Positions 6,881 to 15,104 are shown, numbered from the stretch's first letter. The stretch: DNA of 15,104 nucleotides from Candidatus Dadabacteria bacterium (GCA_020054175.1 JAGVLR010000242.1:1-15104), one strand, 5' to 3'. Numbers and translations: made by a program. Notes: a model not told the origin generated them from the letters alone.

Positions 6881-8239
6881 TTACGCATAATCGTCGTCGT
6901 AGGTTTCGTCCCTGTCTTTAAACGTCGGGACACCTCTGCTGCTGTCGAGGAAGGTGAGCTTCACAGTGCCGACGGGGCCGTTACGCTGCTTGGCTATGAT
7001 GAGCTCCGCAAGGCCGTCCCTCTCCTCGTCGCCTCTTTTGTATGCGTCCGCCCTGTGAATGAACATGACGAGGTCGGCGTCCTGCTCGATTGCGCCGCTC
7101 TCTCTTAAGTCCGCGAGCTGGGGCCGCCTGTCGGCGCGGGATTCCGTCTGGCGGCTGAGCTGGGAGACGGCTATGACGGGAACGTTGAGCTCCTTTGCGA
7201 GGGCCTTGAGAGAGCCGGATATTTCGGCTATTTCCCGCTCCCTGCTCTCGGAGCGCCTGCTCCCTCTCATGAGCTGGAGGTAATCGACGATTATGAGATC
7301 GAGTCCTTTATCCCTCTTCTGACGCCTCGCCTTGGCCCGTATTTCGAGGACGGTTATGGCGGGCGTATCGTCGATGTAAATCCTGGCGCGGCTGAAGTCG
7401 TCGGCCGCCTTGACGAGGCCTTCCAGCTCCTCGTCTTTTATATAGCCGCTCCGGATGTGTGAGTAGCTGACGATGGCCTTCATCGAGAGGAGCCTCAGCA
7501 TGAGCTGCTCCTTCGTCATTTCGAGGGAGAATATTCCGACGCACTTCCCTGCGTGAAGGGCGGCGTTCGACGCGATGTCGAGGCAGAACGAAGTCTTCCC
7601 GAGGCCGGGCCTCGCGGCGACGATTATAAGGTCAGACGGCTGAAGCCCCGTCGTCATGTAGTCGAGCCGCTCGAAACCCGAGGGAACGCCCGAAACAAGC
7701 TCCTTTCGCGCGTGAAGGGATTCTATAATGTCGAGCGCCGCCGAGGCGAGATACTTCGAATCGTAAAAGCTCGGCTTTATCTTGTTCTGGGCTATGTCGA
7801 GTATCGTGTGCTCGGCCCTGTCTATAAACTCGTCTATGTCTATGTTGCCGTCGTGCCCGCGGTGCGCGATGTCTGTCGCGGCCATGACGAGATTCCTGAT
7901 AATCGCCTTTTCCCTTACGAGCTGGGCGTAGTAGTTGACGTTCTCCGTCGCGGGGACAAGCTCCGTCAGATAAGTCAGGTAGCTGCTCGCGCCGACTTCT
8001 TCCAGCTGGTTGCCGTTATTCCTCAGATGATCGAACAGGGTGAGGAGGTCTATGGGCTTATTCTCCCTGTCGAGATCTATCATGGCGCTGTAGATCTTCC
8101 TGTGGGCGTCCTTGTAGAAGTCCTCCGGTGTCAGCACTTCCATGACCTGGTTTATGGACGTGCTCTCGATGAGTATCGCTCCGAGCACGGCCTGCTCGGC
8201 CTCGATATTCTGGGGAAGTGAGCGGGTAAGCATCTCCAT
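6881..8239 (-). CDS. dnaB: Replicative DNA helicase DnaB
   Basis: 452 residues, standard length. It is the hexameric 5'-3' helicase that unwinds the replication fork and interacts with primase. The N-terminal DnaB domain opens with LPQNIEAEQAVLGAIL. The RecA-like C-terminal domain has Walker A ARPGLGKTS (about residues 209-217), Walker B LIIVDY (about 315-320), and a late QDADLVMFIHR segment. It ends in a short acidic tail. No intein is visible. Start: an in-frame ATG at 8299 lies inside the upstream gene and has no supporting site. ATG 8237-8239 is chosen, but ATG 8231-8233 is equally plausible, because a TATACT box ends only 4 bases before the first. It lies 56 bases after the phosphoesterase gene. 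Confidence 0.95.
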   Translation of the reverse strand: MEMLTRSLPQNIEAEQAVLGAILIESTSINQVMEVLTPEDFYKDAHRKIYSAMIDLDRENKPIDLLTLFDHLRNNGNQLEEVGASSYLTYLTELVPATENVNYYAQLVREKAIIRNLVMAATDIAHRGHDGNIDIDEFIDRAEHTILDIAQNKIKPSFYDSKYLASAALDIIESLHARKELVSGVPSGFERLDYMTTGLQPSDLIIVAARPGLGKTSFCLDIASNAALHAGKCVGIFSLEMTKEQLMLRLLSMKAIVSYSHIRSGYIKDEELEGLVKAADDFSRARIYIDDTPAITVLEIRAKARRQKRDKGLDLIIVDYLQLMRGSRRSESREREIAEISGSLKALAKELNVPVIAVSQLSRQTESRADRRPQLADLRESGAIEQDADLVMFIHRADAYKRGDEERDGLAELIIAKQRNGPVGTVKLTFLDSSRGVPTFKDRDETYDDDYA

Positions 8240-8295
8240 GGCTAGTATATTAAAGCACCTGCCGCCGTTTTCAACATAGCGGGCCGGATGCTCAA

Positions 8296-8973
8296 TCAAT
8301 AGCCGTAAGATAGCCTCTCGGCGAGACGCGGGTCGAGGCCTTTTTCGATTATTTTTTTCCGGGCTGAGCGTATATCGTATTCGGCGCGCCTGAATTCGAT
8401 TCCCGATTCGGTGTCGTAGATAACATAGGCGGCGCGGGGATTTCTGTCGCGCGGCTGGCCGACGCTCCCGGGATTTATGAGGTGCCTCTCCGGCCCGGCG
8501 GGGGATTTATGATGCGCGGGGACGTGCGTATGTCCGAAGAAGCATAGTGTGTGGCCGCCCATGAGGCTGAACTCGGGCTCGGCATCCCTGTAGACGAGAA
8601 TATATTTGTCGGGGTCGGATATCGCCCCGTGAACGGCCAGGAAATGCTCCGTCTCCAGTCTGTCAGGGAGCGCGGCGAGAAAGCTCCTGTTTTCTTTCGT
8701 AAGCTCGCTCCTCGTCCAGAGAGCCGCTTCCCTTACCGCTGAATTGAAGTTGTAAGGCTCCGTCACCCCTGCCGCCGCGGCGTCGTGGTTCCCCATGACG
8801 GACGGGATTTCTCTTTCCCTTATTATATCGGCGCAGGCGTTGGGGTCGGCCCCGTAGCCGACTATGTCGCCGAGGCAAATGATCGCGTCCGGCCCGATGG
8901 CGTCTATCCCGGACAAGACGGAGCGAAGCGCTTCCAGGTTCGAGTGTATGTCGGATATTACGGCGTATTTCAT
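8296..8973 (-). CDS. Calcineurin-like metallophosphoesterase (YfcE/DR1281-type)
   Basis: 225 residues, a compact single-domain dinuclear metal phosphoesterase. Motifs in order: SDIHSN (Asp8, His10), LGDIVGYG (Asp36), GNHD (Asn62, His63), LAVHGA and GHTHVP. The substrate cannot be told from sequence; relatives cleave phosphodiesters or act as general phosphatases. ATG 8971-8973 has GGAGG seven bases upstream. It follows the glycerate kinase gene by 27 bases on the same strand, so the two are probably one transcript. Confidence 0.9.
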   Translation of the reverse strand: MKYAVISDIHSNLEALRSVLSGIDAIGPDAIICLGDIVGYGADPNACADIIREREIPSVMGNHDAAAAGVTEPYNFNSAVREAALWTRSELTKENRSFLAALPDRLETEHFLAVHGAISDPDKYILVYRDAEPEFSLMGGHTLCFFGHTHVPAHHKSPAGPERHLINPGSVGQPRDRNPRAAYVIYDTESGIEFRRAEYDIRSARKKIIEKGLDPRLAERLSYGY

Positions 8974-9000
8974 CGGAACGCCTCCGCGCCGGAAGGGCTC

Positions 9001-10338
9001 TTATCCGATAATGACAATTCCAATATCCATCACGTTAGTGCCCGTGGGGCCAGTGAATATGAGATCCCCGAGCTTGTCGAAGAAATCGTAGGAATTGTTC
9101 TGGGCCAGGTGTTCTCTCGCGCTGACGTTCATCGCCCTTGCCGTGAGCCTGCTCTGGCCGTCGCATATCGCTCCCGCGGCGTCTATAGGGCCGTCGATGC
9201 CGTCCGTGTCGCAGAAGAGGCCGGCGATGTCGTGCCCTATGATCTCCATAGCGAACGAGAGCGCCGTTTCGGTGCTTCTACCGCCGCCCTTGCCGACGGC
9301 TGTGGTGTTGTGGACGGTGACTGTCGTCTCCCCGCCGAATATGATGCACGCAGGCGTGGCGACAGGGATGCCGAACCTTTCAATGTCGAACGCTATGGAG
9401 GCAACGACCTTTGCGACTTCCCTCGCCTCACCGCTTATCTGCGAGGAGAGAAGGAGCGTGTTGTATCCGAGCTCTTCGGCCTTTTTCTGAACTGCTTTAA
9501 GCGATTTGAAGTTGCTTCCGACGATCAGCGTCTGGACCTTATCCGGGTCTATCTCCCCTTCCTTCAAGGTTTCGGGAACGTTGCCCTCTCTTCCCTCTTC
9601 GAGATGGACGACCACATGCGGCGGGAGCTTGTGCTCGATCCCGAGGGCCTCTATGACGCGCCAGGCATCTTCGAACGTAGTCGGGTCGGGCACAGTCGGC
9701 CCGGAAGCGATGGCGTCGAGCCTGTCGCTCACTGCGTTTGAAAGGAGGAGGGTTATAACCCTCGCCGGAAGCGCCTTTTTAAGGAGGCCGCCGCCCTTTA
9801 TCTGGGAAATGTGCTTCCGGACGGCGTTAAGGCCGTACTTGTCCACGCCGGACCTCAAAAGCGTCTCCGTGGCCTTTTTCTTGTCCTCGATGGATATGCC
9901 GGGGGCGGGCAGCGCCAGGAGGGCGCTTCCTCCGCCGGATATAAGGAATATGACGAGGTCCTTTTCGCCGGCGTTTTCGAGCACGGAGACAACTTCCTTC
10001 GCCGCGTTTACGCTCCTTTCGTCCGGTATCGGGTGGCTCGAAAGGTAAAATCCGAGCTTGTTATAAGGGTTTTCCGGCTGGGTGTCAGAGACGACGAGCC
10101 CCCCGGTGAGCCTGTCCCCGAGGACTTCCTCAACCGCCTCGGCCATCGAGCTTGCGGCTTTCCCGAAAGCTACGACGTATATCGCTTCGTGCTCGTCGAG
10201 GTCGTACTTCGCCGAATCGACCATGAGCGTCGAGCCCGCGAGCCTCACGTGGTCGAGTACGCATTTCTTGGGATTGGCCGCTTCTACGGCCTCGTTATAC
10301 ATTTCGAGCGCATGCTCTCTTGCCTGTTTGAGGTCCAT
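9001..10338 (-). CDS. Glycerate 2-kinase (MOFRL/TtuD-GckA family)
   Basis: 445 residues, full length for the family. It phosphorylates glycerate with ATP to 2-phosphoglycerate, feeding glyoxylate, serine or sugar-acid carbon into glycolysis. Motifs: VVAFGKA (Lys60), SHPIPDERS (101-109), LISGGGSALL (132-141), RKHISQIKGGGL (174-185), and a C-terminal MOFRL domain with GGRSTE and GPTGTNVMD. The ATG has no Shine-Dalgarno sequence; instead a small GC hairpin lies about 15 bases upstream. It follows the NuoE-like gene by 59 bases and precedes the phosphoesterase gene by 27. Confidence 0.93.
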   Translation of the reverse strand: MDLKQAREHALEMYNEAVEAANPKKCVLDHVRLAGSTLMVDSAKYDLDEHEAIYVVAFGKAASSMAEAVEEVLGDRLTGGLVVSDTQPENPYNKLGFYLSSHPIPDERSVNAAKEVVSVLENAGEKDLVIFLISGGGSALLALPAPGISIEDKKKATETLLRSGVDKYGLNAVRKHISQIKGGGLLKKALPARVITLLLSNAVSDRLDAIASGPTVPDPTTFEDAWRVIEALGIEHKLPPHVVVHLEEGREGNVPETLKEGEIDPDKVQTLIVGSNFKSLKAVQKKAEELGYNTLLLSSQISGEAREVAKVVASIAFDIERFGIPVATPACIIFGGETTVTVHNTTAVGKGGGRSTETALSFAMEIIGHDIAGLFCDTDGIDGPIDAAGAICDGQSRLTARAMNVSAREHLAQNNSYDFFDKLGDLIFTGPTGTNVMDIGIVIIG

Positions 10339-10353
10339 GGTGAGTGTCCGGCC

Positions 10354-10366
10354 GCGGCAGAGCCGC
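10354..10366 (-). other. Small GC hairpin before the glycerate kinase start
   Basis: GCGGC and GCCGC with a 3-base loop, about 15 bases before an ATG that has no purine-rich ribosome binding site. It could reduce or time translation of the kinase; its role is uncertain. Confidence 0.3.
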
Positions 10367-10397
10367 AGTGTGAGTTTATTCTATAACGCGGGCAAAG

Positions 10398-10871
10398 TCA
10401 GTCTTTTCTGAGCTCTTCCAGGAGTTTGTCTACCCTTTCTCTCGTGAGGTTTTCTTCGAGCGTGTCGTCTACGAGCATCACCGGGGCGGTTCCGCAGGAA
10501 GCGAGGCACTCCGCTTCCATGAGCGTTATCTGGCCGTCGGCAGTCGTTTCGCCGAATTTCACCCCGAGCCGCTCGCACACGTGATGCTCCATCTGCTCAG
10601 CGCCCCTGAGCGCGCAGGCGAGGGTACGGCACAGCCAGACGACGTGCTTGCCGACGGGCTGCCTGAAGAACATCGTGTAGAAAGTCGCCACGTTCTGAAC
10701 GCTGGAGGGTGGAAGGCCGAGCATATCGGCCGTCTTCTCCATGGATTCGTTGGAAAGATGGCCGTATTCGTTTTGAATCTCTCTCAGAACGGGTATGAGG
10801 GCCGATTGCCTGGTCTCGGAAGAAGATATTATTGCGTCTAGTCTCGCTTTCAGCTGTTCTGGGAAATTCAT
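10398..10871 (-). CDS. nuoE: NADH dehydrogenase-like [2Fe-2S] subunit (NuoE family)
   Basis: 157 residues, a typical NuoE/thioredoxin-like ferredoxin. The N-terminal helical part (LREIQNEYGHL, LPPSSVQNVATFYTMF) is characteristic. The cluster ligands are Cys81 and Cys86 (C-x4-C) and Cys122 and Cys126 (C-x3-C), with the spacing of known NuoE. The usual partner NuoF is not adjacent; the next gene is glycerate kinase. It could serve complex I, an NAD-dependent hydrogenase or a formate dehydrogenase. The frame stays open to 11357, but that extension runs antisense to the TerB-like gene. ATG 10869-10871 has GGAG nine bases upstream and matches family length. Confidence 0.92.
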   Translation of the reverse strand: MNFPEQLKARLDAIISSSETRQSALIPVLREIQNEYGHLSNESMEKTADMLGLPPSSVQNVATFYTMFFRQPVGKHVVWLCRTLACALRGAEQMEHHVCERLGVKFGETTADGQITLMEAECLASCGTAPVMLVDDTLEENLTRERVDKLLEELRKD

Positions 10872-10900
10872 GGCCTTTAACTCCGGAATTTGCTCAGATA

Positions 10901-10928
10901 ATGTTACATGTTTTGGGCCTCTTCGCAA
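10901..10928 (-). promoter_or_regulatory. Candidate promoter of the nuoE-like gene
   Basis: TTGCGA (10923-10928), a 16-base spacer, and TAACAT (10901-10906) on the minus strand. Predicted start near 10894, about 23 bases before the ATG. The match is modest. Confidence 0.35.
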
Positions 10929-10954
10929 GATTCCGGAGGGTAAAGCGGTATTAT

Positions 10955-10984
10955 TTGACTCCGGGCCGAGCGTCCAAATAATAT
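10955..10984 (+). promoter_or_regulatory. Candidate promoter of the TerB-like gene
   Basis: TTGACT (10955-10960), an 18-base spacer, and TAATAT (10979-10984), with the predicted start near 10991. It is back to back with the nuoE promoter in a 169-base divergent gap. Confidence 0.45.
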
Positions 10985-11040
10985 TGATAGATTTCAGCGA
11001 GGCCTCCGCCATGCCGGGGCCTGCAGACGAAGGAGAAGAC

Positions 11041-11508
11041 ATGCTTAGCGTATTCAGGAGATTGTTCGAAGGCGGCGGAGAGGGCGAAAGGCCGGCGAAA
11101 CCCGGCTCTTCCGGGGACAGGATAAGGACAGCCACGTGCGTCATACTCCTTGAGGCGGCGACGGCGGACGAGGCCTTTTCCGTAGAAGAGCGGGGAAAGA
11201 TAGTAGGAGTCCTCAAGAAGAGATTCTCCATGACGGACGCCGAAGCGGAGGAGCTGATTGCAAGCTCCGTCGCGGAAAGAAAGGACGCGACGGACCTCTG
11301 GCACTTCACCAACGTCATAAACCAGGGCCTGAGTAACGAGGAGAAGTACGAGATCATGGAGCTTGTGTGGGAAGTGATTTACTCCGACGGGACTCTCGAC
11401 CAGTTCGAAAATTACGTGGCGCGGAAGCTTCTCAATATGCTCAATATAGACCATTCCAGATTCATCGAGTTAAAGCTCAGGGCAAAGAGCCGCTCGGGGG
11501 CTGAGTGA
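11041..11508 (+). CDS. TerB-like (COG4103-type) protein
   Basis: 155 residues, cytoplasmic, mostly helical. A short N-terminal helix (MLSVFRRLFEGG) leads through a glycine-rich linker to an all-helical TerB-like domain (about residues 30-145). The pattern of acidic helix ends (EAATADEAFSVEERGKI, WEVIYSDGTLDQFENYV) is typical of TerB families. TerB domains are named for tellurite resistance, but single-domain versions like this occur widely outside ter clusters and have no firm function. Start: the frame is open from 10795, but ATG 11041 has AAGGAG five bases upstream and begins the conserved part. No other ter gene is present. Confidence 0.8.
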   Translation: MLSVFRRLFEGGGEGERPAKPGSSGDRIRTATCVILLEAATADEAFSVEERGKIVGVLKKRFSMTDAEAEELIASSVAERKDATDLWHFTNVINQGLSNEEKYEIMELVWEVIYSDGTLDQFENYVARKLLNMLNIDHSRFIELKLRAKSRSGAE

Positions 11509-11634
11509 CGGGGCTTCTTCCCAGGCTCTTCTCGCGAAAGCCGTGAAGGTTTATTCATCAGTTGAGATATATTCGCTTTCTTATCACACGAGTCACAGAT
11601 AAAATAGATAACTATTATTTCAGCGGAGCCTCCT

Positions 11635-12933
11635 GTGAGCCATCCTGAAAATCGAAAGCGCGTCGCCATCATATCCGGCCTGAGGACGCCTTTTGCCAGG
11701 TCGGGCACTCTCTACAAAGACCTCACCCCGCTCGACCTCGGCAAGATAGCCGTGACAGAGCTCGTTAACCGCACCGAGATAAACCCGGCCGATATCGGAG
11801 CCCTCATTCTCGGAAACGTCATGCCGTCCGTCAGAACTCCAAACGTCGCGAGGGACATTGCCCTCGGCTCCGGAATACCCGACCGCGTGCCCGCTTTTAC
11901 CGTTTCCAGCTCCTGCGCCTCTTCGGCGCAGGCCTTCACGAACGCCGTCGACAGCATACTCTCCGGCGCGGCCGACGCCGTCATCGCCGGCGGTGTGGAA
12001 TGCGCCTCAGAAAACCCGTATTTGTTTTCAGCGGGAAGGAGACATGCCGGGCTCGAAGGTGCGCGGGGCAAGAACCTCATCGATAAAGTGAGCCCGCTTT
12101 TAAGGATTGGCGCTTCCGGGCAGGGGCATGTGCTTGCCGTCATGCCCGAGCGGTACACAGGGCTAACAACGGGCGAGGCGGCCGAAAAGACGGCGAGCGA
12201 GTACAAGATAAGCCGCGCCGAGCAGGACGGCTTCGTGTTAAGGAGCCATACTTTCGCGGCACGCGCGCGGAACGAGGGGGTTTTCGAGGACGAAATAATA
12301 CACACCTTCATACCTCCGAATTTCAAAGAGGCGATACTGAACGACAATTCAATAGATGAGACCGCGAGCATGGATTCGCTCGGGGCCCTCCCGCCGCTTT
12401 TCGACAGGGAGTTCGGCACGGTGACCGCCGGAAATTCAGCTCCGCTTGCAGACGGGGCGGCAGACATCCTCCTGATGAGCGAAGAGAAGGCGAAGGCGCT
12501 CGGCTACAAGCCTCTCGCGTACGTGAAGTCGTACGGCTACTCCGCCTCCAATCCCGACGGCGAGCTCCTGAAAAGCTCCGTCTACGCAATAATAAAGGCG
12601 CTCGACAGGGCGGGCATATCGCTCGGCGACATAGACCTCGTCGAAATGCACGAGGCCTTCTCCGCTCAGGTGATATCCAACGTAAAGGCGCTTTCGTCGA
12701 AGAGCTTCGCAAAGGAAAAGCTCGGGCGCTCGCAGGCCGCCGGAGAGGTCGACATGGAGCGGTTTAACATTTCGGGCGGCTCAATCGCCATTGGCCACGC
12801 GCTCGGGGCTACAGGTGCGAGGCTGATTACGACGCTCGCTTACAGGATGGCAAAGAGGAAAGGGCAGTTCGGGCTCGTCGCTCTCCCGGCTTCGGGAGGC
12901 CTCGGGGTGTCGATTGTCCTGGAGAAAGAATGA
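11635..12933 (+). CDS. FadI-type thiolase (acetyl-CoA acyltransferase) lacking its second catalytic Cys
   Basis: 432 residues, collinear with FadI, the thiolase subunit of the trifunctional beta-oxidation complex. Nucleophile Cys94 is in VSSSCASSAQ, His339 in EMHEAF, and His388 in AIGHALGATGAR. The position normally holding the second catalytic Cys (TACAAGGLG in FadI-type enzymes) reads ALPASGGLG, with Pro418. The GHP of many thiolases is GHA here. Normal beta-oxidation thiolysis is therefore in doubt, while acyl transfer to Cys94 or a condensing role remains possible. The start is GTG 11635 with GGAG eight bases upstream. The stop overlaps the next start (ATGA), which indicates coupled translation with the FadJ-like partner. 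Confidence 0.88.
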   Translation: MSHPENRKRVAIISGLRTPFARSGTLYKDLTPLDLGKIAVTELVNRTEINPADIGALILGNVMPSVRTPNVARDIALGSGIPDRVPAFTVSSSCASSAQAFTNAVDSILSGAADAVIAGGVECASENPYLFSAGRRHAGLEGARGKNLIDKVSPLLRIGASGQGHVLAVMPERYTGLTTGEAAEKTASEYKISRAEQDGFVLRSHTFAARARNEGVFEDEIIHTFIPPNFKEAILNDNSIDETASMDSLGALPPLFDREFGTVTAGNSAPLADGAADILLMSEEKAKALGYKPLAYVKSYGYSASNPDGELLKSSVYAIIKALDRAGISLGDIDLVEMHEAFSAQVISNVKALSSKSFAKEKLGRSQAAGEVDMERFNISGGSIAIGHALGATGARLITTLAYRMAKRKGQFGLVALPASGGLGVSIVLEKE

Positions 12934-15104
12934 CGACTAAAGAACGTGAGCATAAAACGGGAAGCGTTACCTACACCGTCGACAGCGACGGGGTCGCGAC
13001 CCTCCTCGTCAACACGCCCGGAAGCGCCGTCAACAGGCTCCGGCACGAGGACTACCTGACAATCGACGAGCTCCTCGACAAGATAGAAAAAGACCTCGAC
13101 ATGCTCGAAAGCAACGACGAGATAAGGGCCGTCGTCATAGTGAGCGAGAAGGACGGGAGCTTCATAAACGGGGCCGATGCTGGGGAGTATCTCGAATTCA
13201 CGCTCGCCGACGAGGGAAGGTCATACAGCCTCAAGGCGCAGGAAATATCCGAGAGGATAGAGGCTTCGAGAGCGCCATTCGTGGCCGCTGTCAACGGCGC
13301 GTGCCTCGGGGTGGGCCTGGAGTTGATCATAGCCTGCAAGTACAGGATCGCTTCGGGCGGAAAGGGCGCCCTGCTCGGGCTCAACCAGATAGAAACCGGT
13401 CTCATACCATGCGCGGGTGGCGTGCCGAGGCTCGCAAGGCTCGTCGGCACTAAAGAAACCCTCGACATGATACTCACCGGGGAGCCGCTCGAAGCCGAAT
13501 ACGCGAGGCAGGCCGGGCTTCTCGACGAAATAGTTCCCCCCGAGCTTCTCCGCGAGATAGCGAGAAAACGCGCTTTAGAGCTTTCGGCCAAGGAGCTTAA
13601 GCCGAAGAGGTTCAGGTTCGGCGGAGTGGCGAACGCGCTGATAAGAGAAAATCCGGTGTCGAGGAAGATGTTCTTCGACAAGGCGAAAAAAGATATAAGA
13701 GAGAGCGGCGGGCTTCACCTGAGCGCGTCGAGGATGGCGGTCGAGGCGCTCGAAATAGGGGTTGCCAGCTTTAACCGCGGGCTTCACGTCGAATCCGTCT
13801 ACTTCGGCGAGCTTGCCGTTACAGGTTATTCGAGGCAGCTCATAAGAACGGCAGTCGCCATCGATGAAGTTAAGAACGACGGCAGGTTCTCGAGGGCCGC
13901 TCACAAATCCGCGAAGAAGCCCTCCAAGATAGCCGTCGCGGGCGGGGAGCCATTCGGGCCCGGGATTGCGTGCCTCGCGGCGGAGAGCGGTATCCGCGTC
14001 AGGCTCAAGGCGAAGGACGACGCCAGCGTCGGCAAGAGCCTCAAGGAATGCTACGACCATTTCATGGAAAAGGTGTCCGGCCATGAGGAGTCCGCCGTCC
14101 ACGCCGAGCGGAAACTCGGCCTCATAAGCGCAGCCGCGGATTATTCGGGCTTCAGAAGGGCGGACATCATAATCGAATCCGCCGGGGAAGACCCGGAGGT
14201 AAAGCGGAGGATTTTAAAGGAGGTCGAAGCCATTCCCGGCGGGAATTTCGTCTACGTCTCGAATTCCTACGCAGTCCCGGTTTCCAATATCTCCGGCGTC
14301 TCCAAAAATCCCGGCAAGGTGATAGGCATGCGTATGTCGGGGTCAGTCAGCGATTCCGACCTCATAGAAATTTCGATAGGGGAGGGCACTCTGCCCGAAA
14401 CGGTCTCCGAAACGTTCGAGCTCGTAAAGCTTCTCGGAAGGACGCCGCTCGTCGTGAAGGACAAGGCGGGCTCCTACCTCACCCGCGTCGAGCTCGCCTA
14501 CTTCACCGAGGCGCTACAGCTTTTGGGCGAGGGCGTCGGGGCGCAGGACATCGAAGACGCGATGGTGCAGTTCGGATTCCCCGAGGGCCCGCTCTCGGCC
14601 ATGGATGACGTCGGCCTCGACGTTATAAAGCAGGGCGCGGTGGCTATATACGGACATTCCCCCGAGTGTGCGAAGCCGAGGGCGATGCTCGACCAGATGG
14701 TTTCCGAAGGGAAGACAGGCGTCCGCAGCGGGACAGGTTTTTACAGGTACCACCGCGACGAGAAGCGGCTCGACAGGTCTGTGAGCAGGCTGCTGTCGCT
14801 TCATGAAGACGATACAAACGGCATATCCCAGGAGTACATACAGGACAGGCTCATCCTCGCCCTCGTGAACGAGGCGATGAGCTGCCTCGAAGAAGAAGTC
14901 GTGGAAAGCGCGAGAGACGGCGACGTAGGAGCGGTTCTCGGGCTTGGGTTCCCGGCATACAGGGGAGGGCCTTTCAGGTACGTGGACACCGCCGGGCCCG
15001 GGGACGTTTTAAAGAAGCTCCACAACCTTAGCGTAAGATACGGGACGCGGTATACTCCGTCCCTGTCGCTCAAGAACATGGCCGTAGGCGGGGGCAGGTT
15101 TTAC
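12930..15104 (+). CDS. FadJ-like multifunctional beta-oxidation protein with degenerate active sites (3' end cut by window)
   Basis: 725 codons visible, nearly the full length of FadB/FadJ. Residues 1-200 are an enoyl-CoA hydratase domain: oxyanion-hole region NGACLGVGLE with Glu131 kept, but the second catalytic Glu is Gln153 (GLNQIE where FadJ has GLPEVQ). Residues about 330-510 are a 3-hydroxyacyl-CoA dehydrogenase domain. Its nucleotide loop reads GGEPFG instead of GxGxxG. The SNTSS serine region is SNSYA, the HFFxP histidine is Arg468, Glu480 is kept, and the VNR asparagine is Thr518. The C-terminal dehydrogenase repeats (GFPEGPLSAMDDVG, RSGTGFYRY) are well preserved. It overlaps the thiolase stop by four bases. 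The fold is preserved while the catalytic residues are not, so it may be a pseudoenzyme or have changed chemistry. Confidence 0.87.
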   Translation, partial: MTTKEREHKTGSVTYTVDSDGVATLLVNTPGSAVNRLRHEDYLTIDELLDKIEKDLDMLESNDEIRAVVIVSEKDGSFINGADAGEYLEFTLADEGRSYSLKAQEISERIEASRAPFVAAVNGACLGVGLELIIACKYRIASGGKGALLGLNQIETGLIPCAGGVPRLARLVGTKETLDMILTGEPLEAEYARQAGLLDEIVPPELLREIARKRALELSAKELKPKRFRFGGVANALIRENPVSRKMFFDKAKKDIRESGGLHLSASRMAVEALEIGVASFNRGLHVESVYFGELAVTGYSRQLIRTAVAIDEVKNDGRFSRAAHKSAKKPSKIAVAGGEPFGPGIACLAAESGIRVRLKAKDDASVGKSLKECYDHFMEKVSGHEESAVHAERKLGLISAAADYSGFRRADIIIESAGEDPEVKRRILKEVEAIPGGNFVYVSNSYAVPVSNISGVSKNPGKVIGMRMSGSVSDSDLIEISIGEGTLPETVSETFELVKLLGRTPLVVKDKAGSYLTRVELAYFTEALQLLGEGVGAQDIEDAMVQFGFPEGPLSAMDDVGLDVIKQGAVAIYGHSPECAKPRAMLDQMVSEGKTGVRSGTGFYRYHRDEKRLDRSVSRLLSLHEDDTNGISQEYIQDRLILALVNEAMSCLEEEVVESARDGDVGAVLGLGFPAYRGGPFRYVDTAGPGDVLKKLHNLSVRYGTRYTPSLSLKNMAVGGGRFY

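Noticed and set aside
10872..11357. N-terminal extension of the NuoE-like frame up to 11357
   Set aside because: It is antisense to the TerB-like gene, has a serine-rich shadow composition, and would double the family length; ATG 10871 has a good ribosome site.
11041..11508. Tellurite resistance locus
   Set aside because: Only a lone TerB-like domain is present; terA, terC, terD and terZ are absent, so resistance cannot be claimed.

Overview
The window is GC-rich bacterial DNA, gene-dense and without rRNA, tRNA, insertion sequences or CRISPR. Gene content points to a Gram-negative bacterium that may make sphingolipids: a serine palmitoyltransferase/ceramide synthase fusion, a NuoE-like subunit, and FadI/FadJ-type beta-oxidation genes. 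A GEMM-I (c-di-GMP-I) riboswitch and frequent ATA/AGG codons would fit a deltaproteobacterial-like (Desulfobacterota-type) or related uncultured lineage. That placement is inference with low confidence.

Region 1 (1-6030, all minus strand) looks like a ceramide-synthesis neighbourhood. In transcription order it holds a CerR/HpnA-type NAD-dependent reductase (4987-5970), aroC (3807-4877, apparently leaderless), a roughly 450 bp regulatory gap, a 931-residue PilZ-Spt-GNAT fusion (564-3359), and the N-terminal part of a PDZ-like membrane protein three bases further on. The gap holds a promoter, a well-conserved c-di-GMP-I riboswitch, and a hairpin just before the ribosome binding site. The same second messenger may therefore control this enzyme twice: at the RNA through the riboswitch, and at the protein through the PilZ domain. 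This is the most striking feature of the window.

Region 2 (6104-10930) holds an unrecognised 212-residue protein on the plus strand. Facing it is a minus-strand group: an orphan nuoE-like gene, glycerate 2-kinase, a metallophosphoesterase and the replicative helicase dnaB. A hairpin with a T-rich tail follows dnaB.

Region 3 (10955-15104, plus strand) holds a TerB-like protein, then a FadI-type thiolase overlapping (ATGA) a FadJ-type multifunctional protein that runs off the window. By eye alignment both have lost key catalytic residues. The thiolase has Pro for its second Cys. The FadJ-like protein has Gln for one hydratase Glu, a broken GxGxxG loop, and Arg and Thr for the dehydrogenase His and Asn. 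The pair looks like a degenerate or repurposed trifunctional complex.

All family calls were made by reading motifs; no database search was run.
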